A stretch of DNA of 64,000 nucleotides from Methanobacterium spitsbergense (GCF_019931065.1 NZ_JAIOUQ010000003.1:636083-700082); one strand, 5' to 3'. Shown: positions 23,393 through 34,268, counted from the stretch's first letter. Numbers and translations are program-made. Notes: generated by a model not told the origin, from the sequence alone.

Positions 23393-24409
23393 TTATCCAA
23401 TTATACCAATATTCTTATTTGTTCTAGCAATGGATTTTTCAGAATTTGTTTCCATTTCTAGCATTGCTCTTATTGCATCAACATTTTCAGGTACAACATC
23501 TGATTCCTGGTGTATTGCTTGCATATAATACAATTCGTTGTCTACAATGTTTAGCGATTCTCTCCAAACTGCTATCTCAAACAAATCCCCTCTAGGTCTT
23601 CCAAGATCCTTTGCATATTCCATTATTTCTGCTGTTGAGCCAAGACCCCTTGAAGCATCCACCAGAATAACCCTCGGAGTTTTTTCAAAGGTTTCAACTA
23701 CATCATCTATACTCACATCAGATTCAAGTTCAACCATTAGGTTATGTTGATGCATAAGTGTTGTCGGAACAAGTATTGCCATTGTTGTAATGTTAAGTCC
23801 ATACATGACAGTTTGAACATCAGGACCATGGTGTGATGGTACAGTTGGGGGATTTGGAACTATTGAGTTGATTGGTCCTTTTTTAACTTGACCAGGATCA
23901 GCACCTCGTCTTACCATAACAGCTCTAACTTTTTTAATGCCTCCTAGTTCTTTTATTGGATTTAATGTTCTACAAAGGCCTGTAGTGTTGCAGGAAACTA
24001 CTCTTACATAGTCTGCTCCAAGTGCATCATTGAAGTTTGAGAATGAATTGAAGGATTTTCCTATCTGGTCATGTTTTTCTCCACCTTGGAAAATACCTTT
24101 CACACCCATCTTTTCATAAATCTCCTTATTTTTTGCACCTACTCCTCCAGGAGTACAGTCAACCATAATATCTATTTTATCATATAACTCGTCAATTGTG
24201 CCTTTAACAGGAATTTCTGCTTCTTCAAAGAGGTTTTCTCTGTCAGGGGCACTCATATAAATATCATAACCTAATTCAACAGCCCTTTTAGCTTCAAAGT
24301 TTGGAGTTCGCTTTGTGACTCCTGCGATTTTCATGTCATCTTGAGCAGCTACTGCATCTGCAACTCTTTTACCTATGGTACCATATCCGTTTATTCCAAC
24401 AGCTTTCAT
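23393..24409 (-). CDS. gap: Glyceraldehyde-3-phosphate dehydrogenase (archaeal type II)
   Basis: The 338-residue protein is the archaeal-class GAPDH that uses NAD(P). The Rossmann start [16 protein letters not shown] and the catalytic site SCNTTGLCR with Cys140 are clear. The HHGPDVQTV and [11 protein letters not shown] segments are family hallmarks. In methanogens it works mainly in gluconeogenesis. It has its own promoter region upstream (24410-24827), with GGAGGTC before the ATG, and is monocistronic. Confidence 0.95.
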   Translation of the reverse strand: MKAVGINGYGTIGKRVADAVAAQDDMKIAGVTKRTPNFEAKRAVELGYDIYMSAPDRENLFEEAEIPVKGTIDELYDKIDIMVDCTPGGVGAKNKEIYEKMGVKGIFQGGEKHDQIGKSFNSFSNFNDALGADYVRVVSCNTTGLCRTLNPIKELGGIKKVRAVMVRRGADPGQVKKGPINSIVPNPPTVPSHHGPDVQTVMYGLNITTMAILVPTTLMHQHNLMVELESDVSIDDVVETFEKTPRVILVDASRGLGSTAEIMEYAKDLGRPRGDLFEIAVWRESLNIVDNELYYMQAIHQESDVVPENVDAIRAMLEMETNSEKSIARTNKNIGIIG

Positions 24410-24827
24410 AATTGACCTCCATTATGGAATTTTAAAAGTTATTCCTGCTATAAATGAACTTTACAAATATATTCAAATTCTTTGAGATTTTTAATAATGT
24501 TAACTTCTTTAGAAGGGGTTTGACATAAAATACTATTTCTTAAAAACAATTTATATTATTCATTGTATTATAAATTTTATGATTTAATTCCAGTTTCTAT
24601 TTATTATGACATCAAAAGAAAATTAATAAAATTAATTTAATTTGTTCAATTTATTGGCTTGAAAAATATGTATTTTTGGAACATATAAAAAAATTTAAGT
24701 AGTTTAACTTTTACATTATAAATGATATAATATGAAAATGAATTAGTTATTGTTTAGAATTACTTCGAAAATTTCGATTTTTTCTATTCATTTACCAACA
24801 GACATGGTTTTAAAAAGGTGATAAAAC
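24410..24827. other. AT-rich intergenic region, 418 bp
   Basis: This is the divergent gap between gap and a small membrane protein gene. It is strongly A/T with long runs and no open frame, repeat or hairpin worth naming. Both promoters must lie here. An AAAAGGTGATAA ribosome binding site ends just before the ATG at 24828. Confidence 0.5.
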
Positions 24828-25025
24828 ATGATAGTTGATAATCTAGATAAAATTTTAGGATTATTTGGGTTGATGATTGGAATTGAATTGATTGCAATAG
24901 TTATTTTCACTGTTTCAATATTATACATCCGTAATCCTGTAGCTGCAGGATTAATTGGGAATATTTCAAGTCTCACCATGACTCTTGGAATTATTGGATA
25001 TGCAATAAACAGAGATAGAAAATAA
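24828..25025 (+). CDS. Small membrane protein, unknown function
   Basis: The protein has 65 residues. After 12 mostly polar residues it has a hydrophobic helix (about 13-33), a short polar break around YIRNPVAAG, then a second hydrophobic stretch to about residue 59 and the basic tail NRDRK. This predicts two membrane helices. AAGGTGATA lies at good spacing before the ATG, which supports real expression. I do not recognise a family. Confidence 0.6.
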   Translation: MIVDNLDKILGLFGLMIGIELIAIVIFTVSILYIRNPVAAGLIGNISSLTMTLGIIGYAINRDRK

Positions 25026-25131
25026 TTCTATAGGATAATTACTTGAATAAATATTGATTTCTATTTAGGTTTTAAGAAAAATCTAAAAAAAATAATTTAT
25101 GAATCTAAAAAAATGAAATAGCTTTATAATC

Positions 25132-25278
25132 CTAATTGCCCTTTTTAATTTCATCATCACATTCAGGACACAAATATTCTTTTACTTTGCCTTCTTTTTT
25201 GATATTTGCGATCTTTTCTTTTTCCAGTTTGTACCATTTATCGCATCTTCCACATTTCACGGTCTCTTGTTCAGCCAT
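25132..25278 (-). CDS. Small zinc-ribbon protein
   Basis: This 48-residue gene is easily missed. On the minus strand the ATG at 25278 follows GGTGATACA, and the stop is at 25134-25132. The product has two CxxC pairs, KCGRCDKW near residue 9 and LCPECDDE near residue 37, joined by a lysine/glutamate-rich linker. That is the pattern of a stand-alone zinc ribbon/rubredoxin-like knuckle. It is very charged and soluble. Similar mini-zinc proteins are common in methanogens and mostly uncharacterised. Confidence 0.7.
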   Translation of the reverse strand: MAEQETVKCGRCDKWYKLEKEKIANIKKEGKVKEYLCPECDDEIKKGN

Positions 25279-25664
25279 TGTATCACCATATTAATAATAG
25301 ATTTTGACACATATTAATTTTTTTAATTTAAGTCAGTAGTGAATTTAAAACATTTAAGCGGTTTTTATATAATTTTTAAATTATCAATAACTTTTTATCT
25401 ACGAATATGTGAATTTAATGCCCATCAGAAGCTGCTTTCTTACTTAATAAATTAATAATAAGTCTTGCTTAATTTGGATGATACAATATTCACCAATAAA
25501 TTCCCATTTAAAAACTATTATTTTCTTGTTTTTAAAATTATCAACGCTCCTTGCTTAAAAAGATTGTTAATAACATATTTTTGGTATAGATTTGGGTATA
25601 AATCTGGAATACTTACTTAAATATAGTTTCATCAACACTGTTCTAAGGAATTGTGGAGGTAATA
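25279..25664. other. AT-rich intergenic region, 386 bp
   Basis: This gap lies between the divergent zinc-ribbon gene and the broken ABC permease. It has A/T-rich runs and TATA-like stretches (e.g. TTTTTATATAAT near 25364). The permease ribosome binding site GGAGGT is at 25655-25660. I see no coding frame or RNA gene. Confidence 0.45.
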
Positions 25665-26846
25665 ATGAAATTTAGGAATCTCATAGTAAAAAATATTTTT
25701 CGAAATAAATTTAGAAGTATTCTAGCAATAATTGGAATTGCAATAGGTGTGGCTGCTGTAGTAGAATTTGGTCTTGTAACAGATAATCTTAGTTCATCTG
25801 CACAAAATGCACTTACAGCGGGTGCAGCAGACTTTTCAGTTATTAATGGAACTAGTGGTGAAGGTGGCGGACCACCAGCCGGTGGAAATGATCAGTTGAT
25901 CAATCAAACTTCAATTGGTGATATCCAACAAGTATCGGGTGTAGCTAATACAGCTGGAGTTTTACAAACAATGATCAATCTAAACACATCTGATACAAAT
26001 AATAGTGGAGATAACAGGGGTAACGGCGTATCAGGAGGTAATTTTAGATCAATGACCACATTGATCAGTATTAACAATGATTCTATAAGCATGGATAATT
26101 TAGCAATAACAAACGGCACTGTATTTTCCAATTCAATGAAGTTATATTGGGTCAAAATGCTGCTCAAAGTTTAAATAAAACAACAGGCGACACTATTTCC
26201 ATTTCTAATCAAACTTTCAAAATAGTTGGAATTTATGAAACTGGTAACTTCCAAGAAGATAGGGGAATTGTTATGTCGTTAAGTGAGCTTCAAAATATCA
26301 CTGGTGAGACTGGGCAGGTTTCATTGATTTTGGTTAAAGCAAAGAATGGAACTGATGCCACTACATTGGCAAAAACAATTCAGCAAAATTATCCTGGATT
26401 AACAACATCAACATCACTTTCAGGACATGATAGGATGAATAACGGTCTTGAAGTTATCAATTCTGGTGCATGGGCAGTATCATTACTTGCCATTCTTGTT
26501 GGGGGAATTGTTGTTATTGTCACTATGATGAAAGCAGGGTGAAAGAACCAGAGAAATTGGAGTTTTACAGGCTATAGGGTGGACACAACAAAGAATATTG
26601 GTCATGATAATTGGTGAATCATTGGTTATATCATTGATAGCTATTGTTGTTGGTTTGGCTGTAGGTATGGGGATTGTAGAACTCATATCCACTATGCATA
26701 TTATGAGAGGAATTGTTCCATCATTTTCAACATTACTATTACTAAAGGGTGTTGGAGTTGCATTATTCCTTGGTATAGTGGGAGGAATCTATCCTGCATA
26801 CAGAGCAAGCAGGTTATCACCAACGGAGGCATTACGCTATGAATGA
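25665..26846 (+). pseudogene. Frameshifted MacB/FtsX-type ABC transporter permease
   Basis: The full product would be about 393 residues: an N-terminal membrane helix, a periplasmic-like MacB core domain and a C-terminal FtsX domain with three helices ending in [17 protein letters not shown]. The frame is lost near 26131-26140 by a one-base deletion (ILGQNAAQ continues in another frame). It is regained at 26537-26539 by one extra G in a GGG run, where GERTREIGVLQAIG resumes. Each half is otherwise well preserved. The ribosome binding site GGAGGT and ATG 25665 are intact. It overlaps the ATPase gene by eight bases. Confidence 0.85.
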
Positions 26847-27512
26847 TGAGAATATTATTGAAATAAAAGATCTCAAAAAAACTTATGAAAATGGGTTGAT
26901 CAAAGCATTAAATGGTATAGATCTTGAAATAAAAAAAGGAGAAAGTGTATCAATTATTGGACCATCAGGATCTGGTAAGTCAACACTTCTCAATATGATC
27001 GGGGCGTTGGACAGAGCTGATGATGGTAATATTTATGTGGCTGGTATCGATCTGAAGCAGGAAAAAGACCTTAGTAAGTTTAGATTAAATGAAATTGGAT
27101 TTGTTTTCCAATTGCATAATTTAATACCTAATCTCACAGTCCTTGAAAATGTTCAAATGCCATTAATTGAAACTAATATTCCGGATAAAGAAATGGAAGA
27201 AAGAGCTTGGAAATTTTAAGATCAGTCAATTTAATTGACAAGATCAATCAAAAGCCAACAAAACTTTCTGGAGGTGAAAGACAACGTGTAGCCATAGCAA
27301 GAGCATTAGTTAACCATCCATCTATTATTTTAGCCGATGAACCTACAGGAGCTTTAGATTCAAAAACACAAGAAATCATAATAAATTTGCTATTAAATAT
27401 ACACAAAAAAGAGAATGTAACGTTGATTATGGTAACACATCAAGAATACATAGCAAAAAAAGCTGAAAGAAGTATATATATGCTTGATGGAAAAATTGAA
27501 GAGGTTCCATAG
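26839..27512 (+). pseudogene. Frameshifted ABC transporter ATPase (LolD/MacB type)
   Basis: This ATPase partners the permease just upstream. Walker [10 protein letters not shown], the Q-loop FVFQLHN, signature LSGGERQR, Walker [12 protein letters not shown] and the switch histidine VTHQE are all present. The gene is split by a one-base loss at about 27207: the frame ends at ERAWKF, and [11 protein letters not shown] resumes in the next frame. One T restored there would give a standard product of about 224 residues. In family terms this is a MacAB/LolCDE-like export pump that moves lipids or peptides. Confidence 0.85.
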
Positions 27513-27516
27513 TATC

Positions 27517-27665
27517 TCTGATTTAATCAGAGTTGTTGAAGATTCTACTTTTATCCCATATTTCTTTTGGATACTCAATGGGAAAAGCAAATAAACTATT
27601 TCGAAGAATTCAAAGATTTGGGTGTAATTATGGAAAAAGTATTTACTGTTTTGTTTCAACTTTAA
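27517..27665 (+). pseudogene. Gene remnant downstream of the ABC transporter
   Basis: Two coding-like pieces run in order. The first (27517 onward) reads SDLIRVVEDSTFIPYFF. A one- or two-base frame change near 27565 leads to DTQWEKQINYFEEFKDLG, which continues VIMEKVFTVLFQL to TAA 27663-27665. They look like the C-terminal end of one protein that I do not recognise. No start or ribosome binding site is left. This is a reading-based call. Confidence 0.4.
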
Positions 27666-27919
27666 AATTATACAAAGTATAATTTAGATACTAAAAAAAT
27701 CTAATGAGAAAGTTAAAAAGAATATCATATTTTTAAGATGTACTATTATCATCTATACTCCTTTTTATTAGTTCATCATTACTTAATCCCCTTAAAGGGG
27801 TGTGATGATTAAATCAACTATAAATTTGGATAATTTCCATAGATGTTATATAAAGTATATTCTTAGGGTATGAAACTGCTCTTAATGGTTTAAAAACCCA
27901 TGATTGTTTGGTGATACCC

Positions 27920-28201
27920 ATGAAGAAAATACTTTGGTGGCTTATTGCCGGTACAAAGGGAGGTATTAATAGGGCAAGGATAATACATAACATCCAAAAA
28001 AGGCCTTATAACGCCAATCAGCTGGCTGAAAAATTAGAATTGGATTATAAAACTGTAAGACATCATATAAAAGTTTTAGAAGATAACAATGTTATAACAT
28101 CATCTGGTGAAAAATATGGAACAAAGTATTTTCTTTCGTCTACAATGGAAGAAAATTATGAACTTTTCCAGGAAATATGGAATGAAATAAAGGAAGATTA
28201 G
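27920..28201 (+). CDS. Winged-helix (ArsR-like) transcriptional regulator
   Basis: The 93-residue protein is a winged-helix DNA-binding domain. The helix-turn-helix reads RPYNANQLAEKLELDYKTVRHHIKVLEDN, followed by the wing EKYGTKYFLS and a C-terminal helix. ATG 27920 follows GGTGATACCC at correct spacing; a longer in-frame start at 27908 has none. It lies 11 bases before a small membrane protein gene, and this pairing suggests that the regulator responds to or is held by the membrane partner. Confidence 0.85.
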   Translation: MKKILWWLIAGTKGGINRARIIHNIQKRPYNANQLAEKLELDYKTVRHHIKVLEDNNVITSSGEKYGTKYFLSSTMEENYELFQEIWNEIKED

Positions 28202-28212
28202 AAGGTGATCAT

Positions 28213-28596
28213 GTGTTAGATAATCATATGTTCAATAATCAAGTGTTTAATAACTTAGACCCAATTAATGGAACTCTTGGAGAAAATAGACCAGAAAGGA
28301 ACCCATTTGATGATCCTATTTTGGCTCTTGTTGCTGCCATTGTATGTGCAGCTAACATTGGATTGCTCTTAATATTGTTATTCACATATATTACAAGTTA
28401 TAAAAAACTAAAATCCCAGTTCACATTGGGTTTGGTTATATTTGCATCACTCTTAATAGTACAAAACATAATATTCATGCTTTTCTTATTAATAAGAGAA
28501 GGGTTTCATGGTCCCGGAATGGGCTTCCCCGTACTTAGTATGAGTATAATTGAATTTGGTGCTCTCTTAGTTCTTTTGAAGACCACATGGGTTTAA
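28213..28596 (+). CDS. Small membrane protein paired with HTH regulator
   Basis: The protein has 127 residues and a GTG start after AAGGTGATC. The polar, Asn-rich N-terminus (about 34 residues) is followed by three predicted helices: about 35-60 (ILALVAAIVCAANIGLLLIL), about 71-93 (LGLVIFASLLIVQNIIFMLF) and about 103-124. No catalytic motif is visible. Operon position after the winged-helix gene suggests a membrane sensor or anti-regulator; this is inference. It is convergent with the topoisomerase VI operon. Confidence 0.7.
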   Translation: MLDNHMFNNQVFNNLDPINGTLGENRPERNPFDDPILALVAAIVCAANIGLLLILLFTYITSYKKLKSQFTLGLVIFASLLIVQNIIFMLFLLIREGFHGPGMGFPVLSMSIIEFGALLVLLKTTWV

Positions 28597-28717
28597 CACC
28601 ATTTAAATTCAGAACCAAATTATTTTGAATAACGAAAATTTATTGCACAAATAATAAGAGTTTAATCGATTGTAACGAGATTATAAAGAAAAGATTGAAT
28701 ATAAAAAAAATAGTTAA

Positions 28718-28758
28718 ATATTTTAAAAAATAAAAATAAGGTTGAATTTATCAACCTT
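28718..28758 (-). terminator. Terminator of the topoisomerase VI operon
   Basis: AAGGTTGA at 28738-28745 pairs with TCAACCTT at 28751-28758 over a short loop. On the minus strand it is followed by a T-rich tract (28718-28737). It lies just after the top6A stop. A second perfect inverted repeat, CAACCAT/ATGGTTG, occupies 28762-28777 between the hairpin and the stop codon. Confidence 0.6.
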
Positions 28759-28779
28759 TTTCAACCATTAATGGTTGTT

Positions 28780-29856
28780 TTACATCGCATCAAGTTTTTC
28801 TGGTAAATATGTGTCAACTACATATTCCAGCCCATATTTCGAGAAAGACTGCTGTTCTGCTTTTTTACCGATCTTTAGCATTTTCTTGATCTCTACCTTC
28901 CAGAAATCATCCCTGTACCTTGGATCCTTGTAAAGTTCTTTGAGCCTTAAAACATCTATGTCCTTCAATGGGTCTGTTGGTAAGTCATAGTTTATAATGT
29001 CTGAAGCCGTAACTCCCAGAAACTTTGCATTGGGTGTTGCAAGCTCGTGGTTTACATGTGCGAGTTTTGCACTTCCAGATATGATAACCATAGCAATATG
29101 GAATCCCCATGGATCTCCATCGTTACAGATGTAAACTGGAAGTCCAAGTTCTTCATTAACTCTTTTAAGAAATCTACGTGTCGCACGTGCAGCCTGTCCT
29201 TTGAGTCCAACAATAAGTGTATCGAATTTTTTATATGCGTTTTCTTGAACCATCCTGTGGAACATACCCATGGTTTCAACAGCTATTACTCTTTGGACAT
29301 TGTGATCAACTAGTTCAACCTCATCAATGGTTGGTGAAATTGTGTAACCTGATTTACCCATTCTCAGGGCGTTTATTTCTACATCGTCATCTTTAACTGT
29401 AATGTCTCCATAGACTGATGCACCATCTTCTTCAGGCATTAGTCCAAGATCTTCACGTGATATACCTAATGTTACCTCAAGATCTTCTCCAACTATGTTA
29501 GATTCCTGCTGGTCTCCAAAGTCTATGTCCCATCCCTCTGAAACATAATACATTTCCCTTAAAGTTGCTGTTTTCCCTGTTTGAACAAGACCCTTACAAA
29601 AATTAGCCATGTAAACCATTTGGCCGATTTTCTTGATCTGTTTAACATTTCCTAGAGATCTCTGCCCAAAACGATCTCCAAGTACGTAGTAGCGTTTTTC
29701 ATCGTCGTAAACTATATTGGAAGTACCTCTTGAGGGTACTTGTATTGATGGGACATTCATAGCATTAACGTCTTCAATTATTTTATCTCCAAGACTTTGG
29801 AGTTTATTTACAGCCAAATCTCTTCTGTTTAAGGCAAGTTCTTTTCTATTCATCAT
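28780..29856 (-). CDS. top6A: DNA topoisomerase VI subunit A
   Basis: This subunit makes the double-strand cut in type IIB topoisomerase and is homologous to Spo11. The active-site tyrosine lies in LREMYY (Tyr103/104), and the Toprim acidic motif is in [10 protein letters not shown]. The length of 358 residues is typical. The start overlaps the end of top6B by 11 bases, so translation is coupled. The complex relaxes and decatenates DNA ahead of replication forks in archaea. Confidence 0.95.
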   Translation of the reverse strand: MMNRKELALNRRDLAVNKLQSLGDKIIEDVNAMNVPSIQVPSRGTSNIVYDDEKRYYVLGDRFGQRSLGNVKQIKKIGQMVYMANFCKGLVQTGKTATLREMYYVSEGWDIDFGDQQESNIVGEDLEVTLGISREDLGLMPEEDGASVYGDITVKDDDVEINALRMGKSGYTISPTIDEVELVDHNVQRVIAVETMGMFHRMVQENAYKKFDTLIVGLKGQAARATRRFLKRVNEELGLPVYICNDGDPWGFHIAMVIISGSAKLAHVNHELATPNAKFLGVTASDIINYDLPTDPLKDIDVLRLKELYKDPRYRDDFWKVEIKKMLKIGKKAEQQSFSKYGLEYVVDTYLPEKLDAM

Positions 29857-31459
29857 CCTTTTCGCCTACTATATCTTCATCGGCTAATTCGCCTAAATCT
29901 ACTTCAATTTCATCTAATATTTTTGGCCTTCTAGTTACCTTGGCCAGAATTTCCTTGTATTCTGGAACATCTTTCCCAGCAAGTATTGCAGCTTCTCTCA
30001 TTATTACAGGTACATATGTTTCAAATATCTTTGAACGCATTTCCTCATCTTTTGCTGCCCTTTTAGCGTTAATATATTTTTGAAGACTCCTTGCTATTTT
30101 CATAGTGGCTTGTCTAACTTCGTGGAGTATTTCCTCTTCGGGAGCAACACTCTGTTTACCTGTTGAAAGATATGGAACGTTTGTTGAAACTATGTTAACA
30201 AATACAGTAATTGGTGCATTTTCTAGATCCCGTATACCATACCGTTTCCAATCTATGCTTTTAAGTGCTTCTGTTATTGCACAGCTTCCCTGATCAAAGC
30301 TCAATGGAACTCTGTTTGCAAACCTCATAATTTCTGCACGGTTTTGTTCACCAACTATTCGTCCAGAATCTCCTCCATAGGATATACCTGCTTCTATTAC
30401 GAATGAAACTCCACCACGATAAGTTTTGGGTTTTCTTGTTGTGGTTGCAACAAATTCAGGGTTTAAAATTTCTCTTATACCCTTCTCAATTTGTTCTTTT
30501 CCAATTGGGATCAAACCGGATGTTGGAGGTGCCATAAAGTCCATCTGGGCAAATAGTTCAACAATTCTTTCGGCTTCTTCCCATTTCATATCTTTAGGAC
30601 GTTTGTTAAGGTCTATCTTGGTTATTTCTTGTATTTCATTGACCCTCTTGGTCGACATCCTTGACAGTGAACTGGTTAATAAACTCCTGAATCTACGTTT
30701 ATCAGTGTGTTTTGCCATGAATATTAGGTCATCTGCTGTAACACCTCTTGGATGGGGCAAAACTTCCTTGGGGAGAGGAGGTATAACGTCTGTAGCTCGT
30801 TCAAATATATATTTGTGTCCTGTTGGATCACGGAAGGTGATTTTTGCATGTGGATTTGCTATCATACTTCTTCTGATATATTCATATGCTCCTTGTTCAC
30901 TAAGGGAATATGAAACATCTTTGAACTGTAGTTCTATTGCCACACCAGTTGAATCTACTTCTACAGGACGTTTATCCAGTATAAGTCCTTTGTTGGTTTT
31001 GACATCCATTTTAAATGTCATCTCAACTCCCTGGAGTTTTTCACCTTTTTTATATCCCGATATTACTCTGGCAGGTTTTCCTGTTGTCATCTGGGATAAT
31101 AATACACATCCACTGCATCCTAGCCCTTGTTGACCTCTGGATTGAATGTTCCTGAATTTAGAACCAGCAAACATTGTACAGTAAACTTTAGTTATGAAAT
31201 CTTCAGGGATTCCTGGCCCATTATCCATGTGTTTAAGAATATAATGGTCTTTATCAACTCTCTTAAGGTCTATGGATATTTCTGGCTGTATTCCTGCCTC
31301 TTCTGCAGCGTCGAGGCTGTTGGTTATCAGCTCATGAAAAACCATTGTGAGGGACCTTATTTTTCCAGAGAATCCCAGCATTTGTTTGTTCCTTCTGAAA
31401 AATTCAGATGCTGTAAGTTCCTTAAATTCTTCAAAAAGTTCTGATGCTTCTCTCTCCAA
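29846..31459 (-). CDS. top6B: DNA topoisomerase VI subunit B
   Basis: This is the ATPase subunit of topoisomerase VI. The GHKL fold is seen in [22 protein letters not shown] and [11 protein letters not shown]; a helix-two-turn-helix insert and the transducer domain follow, with the conserved [11 protein letters not shown] near the switch lysine region. It has 537 residues, close to the usual length. It starts after GGAGGCTAAG and precedes top6A with an overlap. The cluster aIF1A-RIO1-KH-top6B-top6A is conserved in many methanogens. Confidence 0.95.
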   Translation of the reverse strand: MEREASELFEEFKELTASEFFRRNKQMLGFSGKIRSLTMVFHELITNSLDAAEEAGIQPEISIDLKRVDKDHYILKHMDNGPGIPEDFITKVYCTMFAGSKFRNIQSRGQQGLGCSGCVLLSQMTTGKPARVISGYKKGEKLQGVEMTFKMDVKTNKGLILDKRPVEVDSTGVAIELQFKDVSYSLSEQGAYEYIRRSMIANPHAKITFRDPTGHKYIFERATDVIPPLPKEVLPHPRGVTADDLIFMAKHTDKRRFRSLLTSSLSRMSTKRVNEIQEITKIDLNKRPKDMKWEEAERIVELFAQMDFMAPPTSGLIPIGKEQIEKGIREILNPEFVATTTRKPKTYRGGVSFVIEAGISYGGDSGRIVGEQNRAEIMRFANRVPLSFDQGSCAITEALKSIDWKRYGIRDLENAPITVFVNIVSTNVPYLSTGKQSVAPEEEILHEVRQATMKIARSLQKYINAKRAAKDEEMRSKIFETYVPVIMREAAILAGKDVPEYKEILAKVTRRPKILDEIEVDLGELADEDIVGEKDDE

Positions 31460-31569
31460 ACTTAGCCTCCTTTAAATGCGATTTTTTGCATCAATAATTT
31501 ATAAATCTATAAATATCATGTATTTATTTATTTTTAGAATATTACTCTTCTAATAATTTTAGAAATGTT

Positions 31570-32148
31570 TTATTCTAGGTCAGTTTCATCTTTTGCAATT
31601 CTATGGAACTGTTTTATCTTCATATCACGGGTTTTTTTCTCGAGGAATGCATAGACAGTTTTATGTCTAACACCGCTTAAAATCATTTCAACTGCTTCTT
31701 TTGCAATATGTATCTGTTCCATGTCTCCAATTATTGCAACTGTTTTTCCGTAGATTGAAATATCAACACCAGTCATATCAGTTATTATATCTTTGGTACG
31801 ACCTTCTTTACCTATTATCCTAGCTTTCTGCCTTAATACTGCTTTCTTGTTTTTTCCAACATAGTCTGGAAGGTTTATTATCTCGAGAATTGTTTCATCG
31901 CCCATGAGTTTAACTGCTATTTCAGGGTTGAATCCCCTGCCTATAGCTTTTACTATGTAACGAGCTTTCCACACTGATAATGGGTCTTCTGTTTCTTCTG
32001 TAGGTGATATTGCAACGGTTCCAGCTTCGCTGTCTATTGTAATTTTTGTTTTTGTTAAATTTTCAATTTCGTCCTTTGTAATGCCGTTTTTCCCAATAAC
32101 AACCCCTACTCTTTCACGGGGAATTTTGAGGTATTCTGTGTTTGGCAT
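31570..32148 (-). CDS. KH-domain RNA-processing protein (archaeal Dim2/Pno1-like)
   Basis: The 192-residue protein has two KH domains. The first loop is VVIGKNGIT and the second lies around [13 protein letters not shown]. The family is homologous to eukaryotic Pno1/Dim2, which binds the 3' end of pre-18S rRNA; archaeal members also bind aIF2-alpha and 16S rRNA 3' ends. The neighbouring RIO1 kinase and aIF1A fit a role in small-subunit maturation. AGGTGAAA precedes the ATG. Confidence 0.9.
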   Translation of the reverse strand: MPNTEYLKIPRERVGVVIGKNGITKDEIENLTKTKITIDSEAGTVAISPTEETEDPLSVWKARYIVKAIGRGFNPEIAVKLMGDETILEIINLPDYVGKNKKAVLRQKARIIGKEGRTKDIITDMTGVDISIYGKTVAIIGDMEQIHIAKEAVEMILSGVRHKTVYAFLEKKTRDMKIKQFHRIAKDETDLE

Positions 32149-32207
32149 GATTTCACCTCAATTTATATAAATAATATTCATATCCTTTTTAATATACTTT
32201 TCTATCC

Positions 32208-32978
32208 TCATAAATCCATAATTTTACTTTTAATCTGATCCTTAGATATCTGGAGTCCCATTTTTTTGAAATCTCTATATAAGTTGTCTATATCTCTTTT
32301 TAAAAGCTCCCTTGATATTGGATGGTCAACCATAACACCCTGGGATATGTCGATTATAACAGGTTCACCATCATCTATTAAGATATTGTAACCTGATAAG
32401 TCACCATGAACTAATTTAGCATCTTTATAAAGTATTTTAACATATTCCAATATTTTATTTGCAACATATTCAGGATCTGATATTTTGGATTGTCTCATAA
32501 GTTGTGCTGGATTTCCAATATCGTCTCCTATGAATTCCATGACCAAAACATTATTTTTTGCGATTATTGGTCTTGGTACTCTAACACCCACTTCTTGAGC
32601 TCTTGTTAAATTCCTTAATTCCTTTGTAACCCATGTATTAATAAGCTGGCGTTTGTTAGAAGTTCTTACATTGAATCTAGGGTCTCCCTGAATATAATAC
32701 TGCATTTTCTTAAAATCAGATGTTCCTACCCTATATATTTTAACAGCAACAAAGTTTCCATCGTCGTCAATTCCTTTGAAGACATTCGCCTCTTTTCCAG
32801 TACTTATGGCGCCCTGTAACTTGTTTATGTGGCCCATTTTTGCAAGTTTGTAGAGTGTTTCAAGTGTAAGTCTATCAAAAACTTCACTTCCAACTCTTCT
32901 GTCTTCATCACCCTTTAAACGTTTCTCTGACAAGAGTTTTCTCAAATCATTATCAGCTTTGGATACTTTAGAGCACAT
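32208..32978 (-). CDS. rio1: RIO1 family serine kinase
   Basis: This atypical kinase/ATPase is needed for late small-subunit maturation. Nucleotide-binding [10 protein letters not shown], the ATP-anchoring lysine in VAVKIYR, the catalytic loop [11 protein letters not shown] and the metal-binding IDISQGV are all visible. The STGKEA loop and the flexible region distinguish RIO1 from RIO2, and no winged-helix N-terminus is present. The ATG at 32978 follows GGTGA by eight bases; a GTG four codons upstream overlaps that site. The product is 256 residues. Confidence 0.93.
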   Translation of the reverse strand: MCSKVSKADNDLRKLLSEKRLKGDEDRRVGSEVFDRLTLETLYKLAKMGHINKLQGAISTGKEANVFKGIDDDGNFVAVKIYRVGTSDFKKMQYYIQGDPRFNVRTSNKRQLINTWVTKELRNLTRAQEVGVRVPRPIIAKNNVLVMEFIGDDIGNPAQLMRQSKISDPEYVANKILEYVKILYKDAKLVHGDLSGYNILIDDGEPVIIDISQGVMVDHPISRELLKRDIDNLYRDFKKMGLQISKDQIKSKIMDL

Positions 32979-33178
32979 GAAATTTTTCACCAGTTATAAA
33001 AGAGCCTAAATTATTTATTAATATCATAAGTAATTAAAGAACAATATTTAAAAATCATTTAAATCAAATTTAAAGCTTAAAAAGCTTAAAATAGTATGAT
33101 TTATTAAACAGTCAGAATAATCATTTCATTAAATTCTAACCATTTTTTTAAATTTATTTTAGATAATGTTAATTTTAA

Positions 33179-33484
33179 TTAGAGTTTCAAGTAGCCCCTT
33201 CTTTCAAGCCAGTTAGCTTCTGTTCGAGTGTATCTCCATATAACATCTGCTTTTTCATCGCTCTGGAAGTCCCATGGCTTTATTAAAACCACATCTCCTT
33301 CTCTTATCCAGATTCTTTTTTTCATTTTACCTGGAATTCTTGAAAGTCTTGTTTTACCATCTGCACATCGTACTTTGAGTTTTCCATGGCCGAGTATCTG
33401 CTCGACAACGCCTGGTATTTCACCTCTCCTTGGTGATCTTACTCTCCTCATTTCTTGTGGGCCTTGATTTTGTCCTCTTCTCAA
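33179..33484 (-). CDS. eif1A: Translation initiation factor 1A (aIF-1A)
   Basis: The 101-residue protein has the OB fold of IF1/eIF1A. Diagnostic segments are [24 protein letters not shown], the [23 protein letters not shown] block and DVIWRYT. The basic N-terminal tail [20 protein letters not shown] binds the decoding site. It starts with TTG after AAGGAGG. It is the first gene of the minus-strand cluster with RIO1 and the KH protein, all of which act on the small ribosomal subunit. Confidence 0.94.
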   Translation of the reverse strand: MRRGQNQGPQEMRRVRSPRRGEIPGVVEQILGHGKLKVRCADGKTRLSRIPGKMKKRIWIREGDVVLIKPWDFQSDEKADVIWRYTRTEANWLERRGYLKL

Positions 33485-33750
33485 ATACTCTCCTCCTTAA
33501 CTTAAAGCAGTTCATGATCGTCAATGAAATTTTATAAATATGTTTAGCAATAGTTTAAAAACCATCTTTAAGAGTTATAAATTTTAATATATATTTTCAT
33601 TGATCATTTAATCTTCCTATTTATATAGTGTTTTGGGGTATATAAAAAAGCGCATTTATCATTGATCTGGTATATCTCAAAAACATTTTCTCACATTTGA
33701 TTCATAACCTGCAAACTAAATTCTTACATTTAACAATCCATCAAATATTG

Positions 33751-34092
33751 TTAGAATTTCATCTCATAATCAGAAACTCTTTGATCCACTTCAATATTTT
33801 TTCCTGATTTTTCAAAAGAATCAACTGTTATCTGAAGTAAAATCAAATAAAATTTCATATTCATGTTCTAACAGTTCAAGTGAGTCATGATCATTATTTT
33901 ACAGTATGAATCTTCTTGTATTGGGGGATTATCTCTAACAATTTTTTGATAAATCTCAAATATGTTCCAGTTGGTCTTAGAATTTTTGAATTAGTGTATA
34001 GGAAAAACTATAAGATCTTCATCTTTCTTGAATACTCCTAAATTATAGAATATGCTTTCATCCTCAGACGTTGAACGAATATAAGATCACAT
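33751..34092 (-). pseudogene. Decayed gene upstream of aIF-1A, family unknown
   Basis: On the minus strand GGAGGGTG lies six bases before ATG 34092, but the next codon is TGA. Reading on in the same frame gives SYIRSTSEDESIFYNLG and FKKDEDLIVFPIH, another stop, then NWNIFEIYQKIVRDNPP. Two later frame changes give DHDSLELLEHEYEILFDF and finally EKSGKNIEVDQRVSDYEMKF, ending at 33751. The intact ribosome binding site and protein-like pieces in order show a former gene of roughly 112 codons. I cannot name the family. Confidence 0.55.
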
Positions 34093-34268
34093 TTACAACA
34101 CCCTCCTTTCAATAAAAATACTATGTATTGGGTATACTATGACAGTTGAGTAATAGTATACGAAAAGTAATGATTCATAAGTAACTATAAAATGTATCAA
34201 TAAATATACAATATCTGAAAGATCATTTGAAATCATCAAATAAGAATCGAAAAATCGAATGTGGTAAC

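Noticed and set aside
30426..31133. 235-residue frame on the plus strand inside top6B
   Set aside because: It is an antisense shadow of the ATPase gene without a domain or ribosome binding site.
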